Of a stretch of 64,000 bases of DNA, positions 25,127 through 36,671 are shown piece after piece; positions within the stretch are counted from its first letter, which is position 1, and every line of letters starts with the position of its first letter. Source of the stretch: Polietes domitor. Lineage: Eukaryota > Arthropoda > Insecta > Diptera > Muscidae. Both the position numbers and the translations under genes were made by a program. Where the stretch lies: contig OX377618.1 in the NCBI GenBank assembly GCA_947397865.1, forward strand, positions 83,215,622 through 83,279,621, written 5' to 3'. The notes below the pieces were generated by a model, which saw only the letters and a program-made list of their open reading frames with translations, had not been told where the DNA came from and did not search any database.

Positions 25127-27545
25127 AAACCCTCCACCTCCAGGATGGGGGTATACTAACTTTGTCATTCCGTTTGTAACACCTTGAAATATCGACCTGA
25201 GACCCTATAAAGTATATATATTCTTGATCGTCATAAAATTCTAAGACGATCTAGCCATGTCCGCCCGTCCGTCACGCTAGCATCTAAACGAAAGGAGGTA
25301 GGACGTCCAAATTTTACATAAATGTGTCTTATAGTCGTAGATCGGTTGGGATTGAAAGTGGGCGAAATCGGCCCAAAGGGAAAATTTTTTCCCTCACAAG
25401 GACTGAAAAAAACCATAATAACTGGGCGAAATCGGTCCAAAGGGAAAAATTTTTCCCTCACAACGACTAAAAGTACCCATAATATTCCCTTATATTTTAG
25501 AGTAGTTAAGCACATTTTTTCAATTGGGTGTGCGCAATCCCCCTATAACAAAAATAAAACAAGTAAGGAAAGGCTAATGTCGGGCGGGGCCGACTATATG
25601 ATACACTCCACATTCCAACCGAATACAGTCCAACTCGGAAAAAAAAGAGAAAACGGGAAGAATTTTTGTATGTTTCCTAATCATAGGCTTATACGACCTG
25701 GTTCGACTGGTCAAATCGATAAGAATATTTGTATATCCAAACATGGAAAAATGTGACTAACTTTCACAATAAGTTCTTCCAGTTCAAATATAAGGTGTTA
25801 TGCTCACTTTGAAGAAATTCGATGAAAATTCGTGGTTTCAGGGGCGGTTAAAAGTTAATATAAACCTGAACCGATCTAACACATTTTTACCACAGGTGTT
25901 TCTAGTTGAAATATAAGATGTTTTGCCAATTTTAAAGAAAATCTCTTGTAATATATGGTATCTAGAGTGAAAAGATTAAAATCGGGATTGAAATTCGTAT
26001 GGGAGCTATATGTAAATCTGAACCGATCTGACCCATTTTCACTATGGGTGTTTCTAGGACAAATATAATATATTTCGCCTAATTTGAAGAGGATCTGTTA
26101 AAATTTGTGGTTTCTAGAGCGAAAAAAGTCAACTCGGGAGCGAAGTTTGTATGGGAGCTATATATAAATCTGAACCGATCTGCCCCATTTTTACCACAGG
26201 TGTTTCTAGATGAAATATAAGATGTTTTGCCAAATCTGAAGACAATTTGATACAATATGTGGTTTCTAGAGCGGAAAAAGTCAAATCGGGACCGAAATTT
26301 GTATGGGAGCTACATATAAATCTGAACCGATCTGACCCATTTTTACCACAGGTGTTTCTAGTTGAAATATAAGATGTTTTGCCAAATTTGAAGACAATCT
26401 GATACAATATGTGGTATCTAGAGTGAAAAGTGTCAAATCGGGAGTGAAATTCGTATGGGGGCTATATCTAAATCTGAACCGATTTTCTTCAAATTAAATA
26501 GCGTTCGTTCTTATCCCGAAAAACTTCGTTGTGCAAAGTTTTATTTGGTTCTGTCTACAATTGCGACCTGTATCGTGATTACAAGAATAGATGGATGGAC
26601 GGACAGACAGACAGACGGACATTGCTAAATCGATTCAAAAAGTGATTCTAAGTCGATCGGTATAATTAACAATGGGTCTATCTCTCTTCCTGTTGGGTGT
26701 TACAAACAAATGCACAAAGACATAATACTCTCGTGGAGTATAAAAATGGATAATAAAAATGGTACCTTTCAAGCAACAACAGCTAGAAACACGAAATTCG
26801 ATGTGTACATTCCTCTAATTGTGTAGATACAGAATATAAAAGTATTTTTTCCAAATTCGTACTTTTAAGGGATAAAATGGGAATAGGGGGATAAAAATGG
26901 TACAAACCAAACGGTTGCACCTAGAATAATGAAATTCGGTGTATAAATTATTCTGATTACGTACACACGTAAAATAAACGGATTTTTCGAAATTCGTACT
27001 TTTTGGGGTTAAAATGAAAAAAGGGGTAAAAATAGTACCAACCAAATGACCACAGCTAGAGTCATGAAATTCGGAATGTACATTCCTCTGACTGTGTAGA
27101 CACGAAAAATAAAAGGTTTTTTCCAAATTCGTACTTTCAGGGAATACAATGGGTACAGAAGGATAAAATTAGTACTAATTAAACGACTTACTAGAATGAT
27201 GGAATTGGGTGTGTACATTCCTCTAATTGCGTAGACACGTAAAATAAAGAGATTTTAGACAGGGTTACTCTTAATAGGATAAACTAGGAAAAAGGGGATA
27301 AAAATGGTACCAACCAAATGGCCGCAGCTAGAATCATAGAATTCGGTGTATACACTCCTCTGACTGCATAGACACGCAAAATAAAAAGATTTTTTAAAAT
27401 TTGTACTTTTTACTTTTACGACAAAAAATGGTTGACTCATGAAGTTAGGTTATTTTGCACTATGTACTTGTGATAATGGATTTTCAAAATTTAAAATAGG
27501 AAGGAAATACACCCAACTGTAGCACCCACTATCTACCAATATTTA
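25127..27545 (+). mobile_element. DINE-1-like element, family B, copy B4 (split by C4)
   Basis: Starts ACCCTCCACCTCCAGGATGG with core AAAGTATATATATTCTTGAT and a short GTCC tract, and is interrupted at about 25556 by a family C element. It resumes at about 26746 with minisatellite units (GATAAAAATGGTAC, AAATTCGTACTTTT) to CCAATATTTATGG near 27545. Its terminal palindrome is missing. Confidence 0.75.
25557..26745 (-). mobile_element. DINE-1-like element, family C, copy C4
   Basis: Reverse orientation: AACAAGTAAGGAAAGGCTAA and the palindrome GTCGGGCGGGGCCGAC at the left, five minisatellite units with TAAATCTGAACCGATCTG, a GACGGACAGACAGACAGACG tract near 26597, and ACTCTCGTGGAGTATAAAAA at the right end. 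Complete and nested in B4. Confidence 0.8.
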
Positions 27546-27578
27546 TGGTAATAACCTTATCTTAATATATATATATAT

Positions 27579-28045
27579 GTATATATACACTCCACGAGAG
27601 TATTATGTCTTTGTGCATTTGTTTGTAACACCCAAATGGAAACGAGATAGACCCATTGTTAACTATACCGATCGACTTATAATCACTTTTGAGTCCATCT
27701 ATTCTTGTAATAATGATACAGGTCGCAATTGTAGACAGAATCAAATGAAACTTTGCATAACGACGTTTTTCGGTACAACGACGAACGCTATTTAATTTGA
27801 AGAAAATCGGTTCAGATTTAGATATAGCCCCCATACGAATTTCACTCCTGATTTGACTCATTTCACTCTAGATGCCATATATTACAGCAGATTTTCTTTA
27901 AAATTAAAAATATGTTAGATCGGTTCAGATTTATATATAGCTCCCATACAAATTTAGCTCCCGATTTGACATTTTTCGCTCTAGAGACCACATATTTCAC
28001 TTGATTTGCTTCAAATTACCTTGCATTACCTTATAATTCTACTAG
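27579..28045 (+). mobile_element. DINE-1-like element, family C, copy C5 (3' truncated)
   Basis: Starts TACACTCCACGAGAGTATTA and keeps CCGATCGACTTATAATCACT and two minisatellite units. It lacks most of the GTCY tract and stops within a unit, where element E2 begins. Confidence 0.7.
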
Positions 28046-29521
28046 AAACACTTTTCCTCCCACCGCCCACGAAAAGAAAATTAAAATTTCGGCATCAAAT
28101 TGATACTTATTGTGATCAGTAATATATATGTACCAATTTTCAGTCTACTGCCTCTCAAAAACACTATTGCCACGCCCCTACTGCCCACCAAACGAAAATT
28201 CAAAATCCAGCATCATATTTATCTTTCTCGTGGTCAGTAATACATATGTACCAATTTTCAGCCTTTTAGCTGTCAAAAACACTTTTACCATGCTCCCACC
28301 GCCCACGAAACGAAAATTCAAATTTCGGCATGAAATTGATAATTATTGTGGTCAGTAATATATATGTACCAATTTTCCGCCTACTACCTCTCAAAAACAC
28401 TTTTGACACGCCCACAAAGCGAAAATCCAAATTTCGGCATCATATTTATCATTCTCGTGGTCAGTAATATATATGTACCAATTTTCAGCCTACTACCTCT
28501 CAAAAACACTTTTGCCACGCCCACTCCGCCCACAAAACGAAAATCCAAATTTCGGCATCAAATTGATCTTTCTCGTGGTCAGTAATATATATGTACCAAT
28601 GTTCAGCCTTCTAGCTCAAAAAACACTATTGCCACGTCCACTCCGCCCACAAAATTAAAATCCAAATTTCGGCATCAAATTGATCTTTATCGTGGTCAGT
28701 AATATATATGTACCAATTTTCAGTCTTCCAGCTCAAAAAAACAATATTGCCACACCCACTCCGCCCACAAAATGAAAATCCAAATTTCGGCATCATATTT
28801 ATCATTCTCGTGGTCAGTAATATATATGTACCAATGTTCAGCCTTCTAGCTCAAAAAAACACTATTGTCATGCCACCTCCGCCCACAAACTTAAAATCCA
28901 AATTTCGGCATCATATTTATCATTCTCGTGGTCAGTAATATATATGTACCAATTTTCAGCCTTCTAGCTCTCAAAAACACTTTTGCCACGCCCACTCCGC
29001 CCACAAAATGAAAATTCTAATTTCTTCATCATATTTATCAGTCTCGTGGTCAGTAATATATATGTACCAATGTGCAGCCCTCTAGCTCAAAAACACTATT
29101 GCCACGCCCACTCCGCCCACAAAATGAAAATCCAAATTTCGGCATCATATTTATCATTCTCGTGGTCAGTAATATATATGTACCAATTTTCAGCCTTCTA
29201 GCTCTCCAAAACACTTTTGCCACGCCCACTCCGCCCACAAAATGAAAATCCTAATTTCGTCGTCATATTTATCATTCTTGTGTTCAGTAATATATATGTA
29301 CAAATTTTCAGCCTTCTAGCTCAAAAAACACTATTGCGACGCCCCCTCCGCCCACAGAGCAAATTTTTAAAAATTCTATAGCCTATAGTTCCTTGCAGAC
29401 CTACATCTATCTGTACTGAAAATTTCAACAACATCGGTTCAGCCGATGTTCCGATGATTGCGGAACAAACAAACAGACAGACAGACAGGCTTACACTAAG
29501 GTTTTATAATATTAATAGGGA
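28046..29521 (-). mobile_element. Non-autonomous Helitron-like element E2 (3' end missing)
   Basis: Reverse-orientation relative of E1. Its 5' end (TCCCTATTAATATTATAAAA on the minus strand) is at 29521 next to an A, followed inward by CTGTCTGTCTGTTTGTTTGT and then about 11 units of the same ~118-bp minisatellite (CCACGCCCACTCCGCCCAC, GTGGTCAGTAATATATATGT). The 3' CTAG end is absent because the left side joins C5 within a unit. Confidence 0.7.
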
Positions 29522-30120
29522 TTTACTTAAAATTTCACATTTGATTGATCCTGTTATGCTCTCATTCGTACTACTTAATATTTACAGTTATTTTTCTTCT
29601 TTTCTTGACTCTTGCCTTGTTTTCATTTAGTTTGAACACTATTTGATTTGGTGACAAATGTCATCCAATGATGAAGAATGTGATTAAAAGCAGAACACAA
29701 AATAAAAGAAAAATCAAAGAAAAAAGCACTATATTCAATTATTAGTTTTTGTTTTTTTTTTTCTCTATTCTTGCTTCGATCTTATTTGCTCTTTGTGGAT
29801 AAAGCGAACGAAAAAAAAAATGAGTATCACTAGTGAAAACAGAACAGGCAGAAAGAAGGGTGGCGAAATAAATAACCAATACAAAATATTTTAATGGGAC
29901 TGGGATTTAATATTTAATGATCCTATGTTTATGTTTAGGAATATAAATTATCTCCTTGTACATACATACATGCATACCTGTTTATGGTGTGTTACGTACT
30001 CTCGATAATGTACCTCACTATTTAGTTCTCGATTTGGTGTATTTCATGACATTCGGTTGGGTTTGTTCAAAACAAGCCATGGTAGTTTTTGATAAAAAGT
30101 ATATGCATAATTAAGAGAAC
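29522..30120. other. Unassigned AT-rich DNA
   Basis: No supported feature. Poly-T and poly-A tracts and short frames only. Confidence 0.35.
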
Positions 30121-31300
30121 GTTAGTGTTATTCATTAAAGTGGACCCGGAGAACTTCATCTCACAGGCGTTGTCCCACGTCATTTCAAATTGCAGAAAAT
30201 CTGTGGTCAATTGTCCATTGCAATTGATTCTTTTTTAAATATTTGCTGGATGGGTTACGGTCGTGTCGATTTTGAATTGTATTTTCCCTCATTGAATCAC
30301 TATGTCATAAACAATATTTTGTTTGTTCCCAGGTGCGAAAACGATTAAAGCGGATGGTTTTCCGACACGGGTACATGCGACGTTCAGTTGACCGTGTGAA
30401 AAACATTCATTCTCCAGACTGAGGCCACAAACAATCTATGTGATTTATTGATTGTCATTGCGAATGCGAGAGGAATTGGAAACTGGATTCGCTTAAACTC
30501 GAATGGCATATCGGTTGGATTCATTGGAATTCTCGGAATGAGAACTTCCTCACCTTTGAACTTTTCTTTTAGTATTCTTGCGTGAATCACATTGCTCATG
30601 AGTTTTGTGACCGCTAAACGCGTTCCCTTGCATAATTTTGGTAGATTGATAATGCAAAGCATGATGGCAACTGAAACAATCTTAAATTGTAAATTGTGCG
30701 GTGGCAATCCAGGCACATCCAATGAATTCAAAAACTCTGTTGGATAGTTGCTTGCTTCGTCTTCGTTTGTTACACAGTCGATAGATTTGAAGGAATGCAG
30801 TGAACCAACGATTTGATTTTGAGTTGTTCACCTTTGAACTTTTCTTTTAGTATTCTTGCGTGAATCACATTGCTCATGAGTTTTGTGACCGCTAAACGCG
30901 TTCCCTTGCATAATTTTGGTAGATTGATAATGCAAAGCATGATGACAACTGAAACAATCTTAAATTGTAAATTGTGCGGTGGCAATCCAGGCACATCCAA
31001 TGAATTCAAAAACTCTGTTGGATAGTTGCTTGCTTCGTCTTCGTTTGTTACACAGTCGATAGATTTGAAGGAATGCAGTGAACCAACGATTTGATTTTGA
31101 GTTGTTCAGTTTAGGTGATCCACATCCTTGTTCTTTGCCAATTGTTCGAATCAATCGGCTTAATGCGTTTGTGGGTACCACGTCGATTTGATGGATATCT
31201 AGGTCATAAATTTTCAGTGGGATTGACACCTTCAACACAAATCGGGCTTTTATTTGTTATGTACCAAACAACGTATTCGGAGTACTGCTGCAACGAGAGT
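30121..31300 (-). pseudogene. Helitron helicase (Pif1-like) C-terminal relic
   Basis: Minus-strand coding relic of the Helitron Rep-helicase. Visible blocks include FLNSLDVPGLPPHNLQFK-type sequence, CKGTRLAVTKLMSNVI, GEEVLIPRIPMNPTDMPFEF and FPIPLAFAMTINKS, the conserved C-terminal blocks of Helitron helicases (the last is the motif VI region). A 279-bp internal segment is duplicated in tandem (30552-30830 and 30831-31108), breaking the frame. The HUH Rep domain is absent. Helitron helicase unwinds the donor strand during rolling-circle transposition; this copy is inactive. Confidence 0.8.
30552..31108. repeat. 279-bp tandem duplication within the helicase relic
   Basis: Two head-to-tail copies beginning CTTTGAACTTTTCTTTTAGT, differing by about one base (ATGATGGCAAC versus ATGATGACAAC) and at the last base. 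The near identity implies a recent event or an assembly duplicate. Confidence 0.8.
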
Positions 31301-31329
31301 GTCGACTTATGTTAGAGTTCACTAATTAT

Positions 31330-32110
31330 TAGTCTCCACAGTTGTTACAAATAAGGGCGGTAGTGGAAAAGTGGGCACGACACCCCCTATACGAATTTAA
31401 AATGTATTATCAAATATATTCAGTTCTATGACCACCAAATGCATAGTTTTGCAAAAAATGTGAGATATTGGAGAAGTGGGCGTGGTACCCACTAAGACTC
31501 CTAGAGTGCTGAAATTTTGTATGAGTTCATCCGCAAAAATGTGCGTATTTGTGCCAAAGATTGACGGTATTGAAATAGGGGACATGGTACCTCCCATATG
31601 AAGTTAAAACCTATTTTGGAAAATATATTCAGTTCTATGACACATAGGGCGCTTAAATTTTGTATGAGTAGATACAGCATCAATGTTCGTAGTTGTGTCA
31701 AAAATGGGCGGTATTGGAAAAGTGGACGTGGCACCTCCCATACGAAGTAAAAATCTATTATCAAATATTTAGTTCTATAACGTCGAGAATCCTAAAATAT
31801 TATGAGTACATTCAGTACTAATCAGCGTAGTTGTACAAAGTGGAAAAGTGGGCGTGGTACCTCCCAAACAAAATAAAGACCTATTATAAAACACGTTCTC
31901 TTCTATAACACATACAGTGCTGAAATTTTGTCTGAGTACAACCAGATGTGCAAAAAATGGGCGTGGAACAACGATACGAAATTAAAACCTTTGATAAAAT
32001 TATGTAACATTCTATGGCACCAAGAGTCCTGAAATTGTGCGTGAGTTCATTTAGAGTAAACGTAAGTATGCGAAACAAAAGAAGGGCGGGATCATAAGAA
32101 TATATCAGAA
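31330..32110. repeat. Minisatellite G (about 110-130 bp units)
   Basis: Six imperfect units with AGTGGGCGTGGTACCTCCC-type cores, AATATATTCAGTTCTATGAC and CTGAAATTTTGTATGAGTTC. No coding potential beyond repeat translation. Its sequence differs from the E1/E2 unit, but both carry GTGGGCGTGG. Confidence 0.7.
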
Positions 32111-32760
32111 AACTATTAAACTATTAGCATACATTTTTCATTTTATTGAATCATTAATCTTTCAATTTTGTGTGATTTAATTGAGTATTAATGTGCTCAT
32201 TTGTACAAAAATGCACATAAAAACAAAATACATTCTCAGTACAACAGCTCGTAGAACCATCAAGTACTGCAAACCACATCATCGACCAAGATATTGTCCT
32301 ACTGCTAAGCTAGCTATGGACCAGGTAGGCCCAATAATTCTACGAAGGTAGAATTAGCGCGATAGTATAACAAATTAAAAAATTAAATTACTGAGCAAAA
32401 GTGACCAGGTTTACTATAGGTCATATGATAACACCGTCTTTGTTCGAATACCCTCGACTCTCGATACCCGGATGGATATTATTAACGCGACCTAGTTCCC
32501 ATGTAGTGGGAGGCATTTTCTCGTGTAGAATAGCAAGACGTGCAGCGATATGTATAACTATTATGCAAGCTTTTTAAATATTCGTTTTTCGGCTGCGCTT
32601 CATTTATAACCACTTCCTGTGGAGCTGTAGTATGTAGAAAACCCCCCGAATGCATGGAGAGGAAACTGGACCACAGTCACAATGAACACATTTCGCGAAA
32701 AGTAGCCTAGAAGGACTAATTTACACCGGCAATTAAGGAAACCTCCGACGCAGGGCCGAT
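32111..32760. other. Unassigned DNA
   Basis: Includes a locally GC-richer stretch (about 32270-32750) that could be an old element 3' end, but no motif or terminus can be named. Confidence 0.3.
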
Positions 32761-33840
32761 AAGAGCCCGAGTTGACTACTTTTCGATTTTAAAGAAAATT
32801 AAAATTTTTATTTTTTTGTTTTTATGTTTTTTAACATATTTACGTATTTGATTATTATGCGAAGAAAAATTTTTAATTTCTTTTTGTATTACAAATATTC
32901 ACTTTTTTTTAGATTTTGAAAATTGAAAAAAAACGTAGTTTTTTTTTAATTTGTCGAAATGTTTTTCACACATTTTAAAAGATTTTGCACTTAAATTTTT
33001 TTATTAGAAATTGGTCTCTTTGTTATGAAAAGACGTAATTTGTTTTTTAATGTCCAAAATGTTTGTAACACCAAGAAATAATAATAAGCTAAACCCACCT
33101 TTAAGTATACGGATCGGCTTAGAATCACCAGCTGAATCGAGTTAACGATGTCTGTCTGTCCGTCCGCCCGTCTGCTGTCCTTCTAAGCTTGTCCGCAATC
33201 TACAGGTCGCAATTGGTGTGCGAATGTCACAAAATTTGGCTAAAGTTACTTCTTTTGCCAATGACGATTTTTATTGAATTTGGAGGAAATCGGTTCAGAT
33301 TTAGTTATAGCCTCCATACAAATATACCTACAATTTACACTATTGCTGCTCTAAAATACACATTTCACATGGGATCATGACAAAATTTTTTTCAGGATCA
33401 TGTTATATTTGCTAACGGGAAAGTGGACCACATGGGTCTATGTTATGATATAGCTGCCACCACTTTTTATTAAAACCTTTACAAAATTAGTGGCCCGTCA
33501 CGCAAATATATAATCACCGCTCATATGCACCTTCCGATTTGTTGGTAATATTCTGGATTACAGTCAATCTTGATGAAAATAATTTAATATTTTTCACTAG
33601 GTGCAGCTACAATGAGACTGTATCACAGCGATTTTGTTTGTGTAAAATCGCGCCTTAAACAACCTGGGTTTAGTAATCAAAACGAGACATATACGCAGGG
33701 GGTGGTGTAGGGTATCATATAATCGCCCGACTTTAGACTTTCTTTACTTGTTTTTAGTTCCAAAACGCAATTTACTCATTTTATTCTCATTAATTTCTGA
33801 ACGCAGGTAAAAAGATGAGTAAATTTCCTTTACACCACAA
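32761..33840. repeat. Dispersed repeat F, copy 1 (split by C8)
   Basis: The parts 32761-33054 and 33753-33840 match 52490-53010. Shared words include TTTTAAAGAAAATTAAAATT, GTCGAAATGTTTTTCACA, TTCCAAAACGCAATTTACTC and AAAAGATGAGTAAA. At 52490 the two parts are joined with about 170 bp between them, so the copy here was opened by the DINE-like element C8. F directly precedes the RAG1-like relic. Confidence 0.65.
33055..33752 (+). mobile_element. DINE-1-like element, family C variant, copy C8
   Basis: Has TGTTTGTAACACCAAGAAATA, GTCTGTCTGTCCGTCCGCCC, a short body and the end TAATCGCCCGACTTTAGAC, TTTCTTTACTTGTTT. It belongs with C2 by its 5' core. Confidence 0.7.
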
Positions 33841-34605
33841 ATGGCACTTGTATTATTTCTAGACTTAAAGCTAACCAAACACCAATATTCTCAACTAAGA
33901 CTGCGTACAATAAAAAAAAATCTGATATCTTTCCGTCATATCACGATATTATTTCCGCCAAAAAGGACTGTTATCCATCAAATCATCCATCAAATGATGG
34001 AATTACCGGAACCGGCATGCGTCAAACTTCAATCTATTCTTGACCACACATCACAAAGATTACTACAATCTATGGAATTGAAAGAGTTGATAAAATGGGG
34101 CTTCGATAGTTCATCTGGTCAAAAGAGACGAATATACATCGGATTCAGATCTTTTCATGGTGTCACTTGTTCCTTTGAGATTGAAAATACCGTTACAATA
34201 TTCAGAGCCACCAAGCAGCAATGCACAAACAATAAACAATAAACATTTGGGTAAATTAAACTCCGATATCAACGAAATTCTGCAGGCCAATAAAATTTGC
34301 ATTCAAAAATGAATCAAAAGAAAAAATTAAATAAGAAGTCGCTGCAGAACAGATAAAATCACGACAATCAACAACAATTGTTATTTGCGATCAAGCAATA
34401 ACTATAAACTACGAATTATTGCTCACAATGAAAGATTGTAAAGTTGGGCAAGTACTAACAGACACGAAGGTAGCATCCAGCTGCATAATATGCAATGCAA
34501 CGTGATGTACTGAGGCATATACATATGGATTATCACCATTACATGCCAGAATTAGTTTTATGGACAACATTTTAAAAATAAGCTACGATATGGGCATTTC
34601 CATGA
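33841..34605 (+). pseudogene. RAG1/Transib-like transposase-family relic
   Basis: Starts MALVLFLDLKLTKHQYSQLR. It continues through LQSILDHTSQRLLQ and IKWGFDSSSGQKRRI. In a second frame, beyond the stop at 34240-34242, it reads CDQAITINYELLLTMKDCKV, then SSCIICNAT, and after another stop and shift LSPLHARISFMDNILKISYD. In order these match the blocks of an arthropod/cnidarian family I remember as KWGCDGSSGQSEYKQ..., TMIDGKVCNAL..., CYICxATPKxM and LSTLHARIRFxE. The block order (DG-S, zinc CxxC, then an LH-containing block) resembles the RAG1/Transib catalytic core, where the first aspartate lies in a DG motif. That link is inference. The gene has at least two stops or shifts and no visible C-terminus, so it is inactive. 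Confidence 0.55.
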
Positions 34606-35460
34606 TGTCGAACGTGACCGTCGTACACATTCAAAGTGACGAAAAAGTCAAAATAAAACGGTTTTTTATTTTGACCATGTGCTTAACTTATAGCTCTTAA
34701 TTAGCTGTTTAATTGGTGCTAATGTGGATTTTTTGTAATTTTTAGTTTTCAAGATAATTTAAAAAAACGAAGGCATTCGCACGTGACCAAAACAGAAGTC
34801 GTTTTCGCGGCCATCCATTCAAACGCCATTTTTAGAACGTTGTGCACTGATGTCTCTTCAAAATGGCTTTGATTTTATCCAAAAATAATTAATATTTTTT
34901 TTTCTAATTTAATTTTAAGCCCGTCGAACGTGACATGTCGCACGTGACATTTTTTCCATCGTCTTATTTATGTTGTTTTTGTTGCACTTTTTACGAAATT
35001 ATAATTAATATATATATATATATATATTTTAATCAACAGAAGTATTCAATGCATTTATTCTCACATAATAAGAGTAAACAATAAAATTTTGTTTTTATTT
35101 TTATTTATTGTTTTGTAATTTTAACTGATCTTCTTTCAACTTTCACTGCGATTTTATACTTTCTTTACTTTTTTTTTAATTTTTAATTTTCACACTTAAG
35201 ATGTCGCACGTGACCAACTTTATAGAAGTGCCAAGGTCACAAATTTTCTTATATTCCAGTAAGATTTTTTTTATTTTAATTGTATAAAAATCTCTGTTTG
35301 TACTCAAAATTTGATGATCTTTCTGTGTGTACCTTAGACTCGGTAACAACAAATGTTGTTTTTCCATGTCGAGCGTGACATCGAAATATGCGATAATACA
35401 AAGCAAAAAGTTACAGTTTATAGCAGTCGTATAACTCTGTATCCTTTATTTTTTGACTCT
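34606..35460. other. AT-rich region with recurrent CGNRCGTGAC motif
   Basis: No gene. The word TCGAACGTGAC, TCGCACGTGAC or TCGAGCGTGAC, usually preceded by ATG, appears around 34612, 34772, 34924, 34940, 35201 and 35368. Three instances contain the E-box CACGTG. It may be remnants of one repeated unit. A (TA)n run lies near 35010. Confidence 0.45.
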
Positions 35461-35900
35461 TTGTACTCCTTGAAAGATTTTAGACACCAAAAGTCAATGC
35501 GTAATGCCTCTATTTAAGAACTTTGATCAAAACAAAACATGCGAAAGAAATATTCATACGAGTAATGTTGCACATGCGCGACTTTGCATTCGAATATCTC
35601 AAGATAGAATATGAATTAATGTAAAATTAGTTTACATTAGTTAAATTTGTTTATTTCTCTAAGAAAATATGATAAAAGAAAATGTTTACAAGAACTTTAA
35701 ATTTTTTTGTCTTGGTGGACCTTTCTGTGGAAATGCCCATATGCAGTTTGGATCTGTGAGAAAAGGAAATCAAAGAAACAAAATGTCCAAGATGAAATTC
35801 GTAAACATGGATTAATCATAGATTAACCAAAACAAAATGATAGTAATACCAATGATGGTAATACTGCAATGAGTTTTTTCTTAAACCCGGAAATAGCAAC
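35461..35900. other. Unassigned DNA
   Basis: No supported gene or element boundary. Confidence 0.3.
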
Positions 35901-36665
35901 AGAAATAACAGGTATTTTTGGTGTTTCGTTGGTCCATTATTTTTGTAATTATTTTTGCTCCCGACGTTTCGTCAATATTTGTTGACTTCTTTAGGGGATG
36001 GACTCTTTTTGAATATAAAATTTTATTGTTACTTTATATGTTTGTTACATTGACATTTGTGAGTGAAACTTACAAATTGATGGACTTCAAACAATTTTTA
36101 TAAACTAAAACATTAAAATACAACTTAGCTTAAATTAATATCAAAGGCTTGTTAACTAATTGCAACTCTATAGCTATCGCTTATGTTGTCAGTGTCTTCC
36201 TTGTGATTCATTGCTTTATAACTTTTCTGTTGAATTCTCAGATTTTATATTGTTAGTCTTGTTCTCTCTCTGTTTTCTCTGTCAAAGTATGTGTTAAGTA
36301 TGTGTTGTGATAAAGCTGTTATTGTTTTTTCCTTCCCTATATCCATTTTGTGTTCTCATACTCTCATTTGTAAAGTTCTCTTTGTTGTTCCTATGTATAA
36401 TGATTCGCATCTTTCGTTAACAGCTTTGTTGTTGTTTGTCTATGGGTGTTTTGACTTTTGAGAAGATTGATCTTAATGTTGTGTTGGGCTTGTATGCAAA
36501 ATATTCATTTTGTTGTTAGTTTTAGGCGTTTCTTATCTGTTAAGCCTGGTATGTATTTTACACTGTAAAAAAACTTTCTTTCTTTTTACTCATTTTTATT
36601 TTTGTCATTGTTTCTTCAATCAGGCATAACACAAGTTTGTGTGGGAAGCTATTGTTTTTTTAAAT
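35901..36665 (-). pseudogene. Penelope-like element, GIY-YIG endonuclease 3' region
   Basis: On the minus strand, 36470-36130 reads CESLYIGTTKRTLQMRV, then EHKMDIGKEKTITALSQHI, then KAMNHKEDTDNISDSY. This is the (G)IY-type endonuclease tail of Penelope-like retroelements (YIG replacing the second motif, followed by RxxEH). The 3' flank has CCTAAAGAAGTCAACAAATA and GACGAAACGTCGGGAGC, a downstream signature I associate with these elements. The reverse transcriptase lies beyond 36665, where the DINE-like copy C6 begins, and was not found. A stop occurs between MRV and EH, so it is inactive. The endonuclease would cut target DNA to prime reverse transcription. Confidence 0.7.
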
Positions 36666-36671
36666 TTCTGT

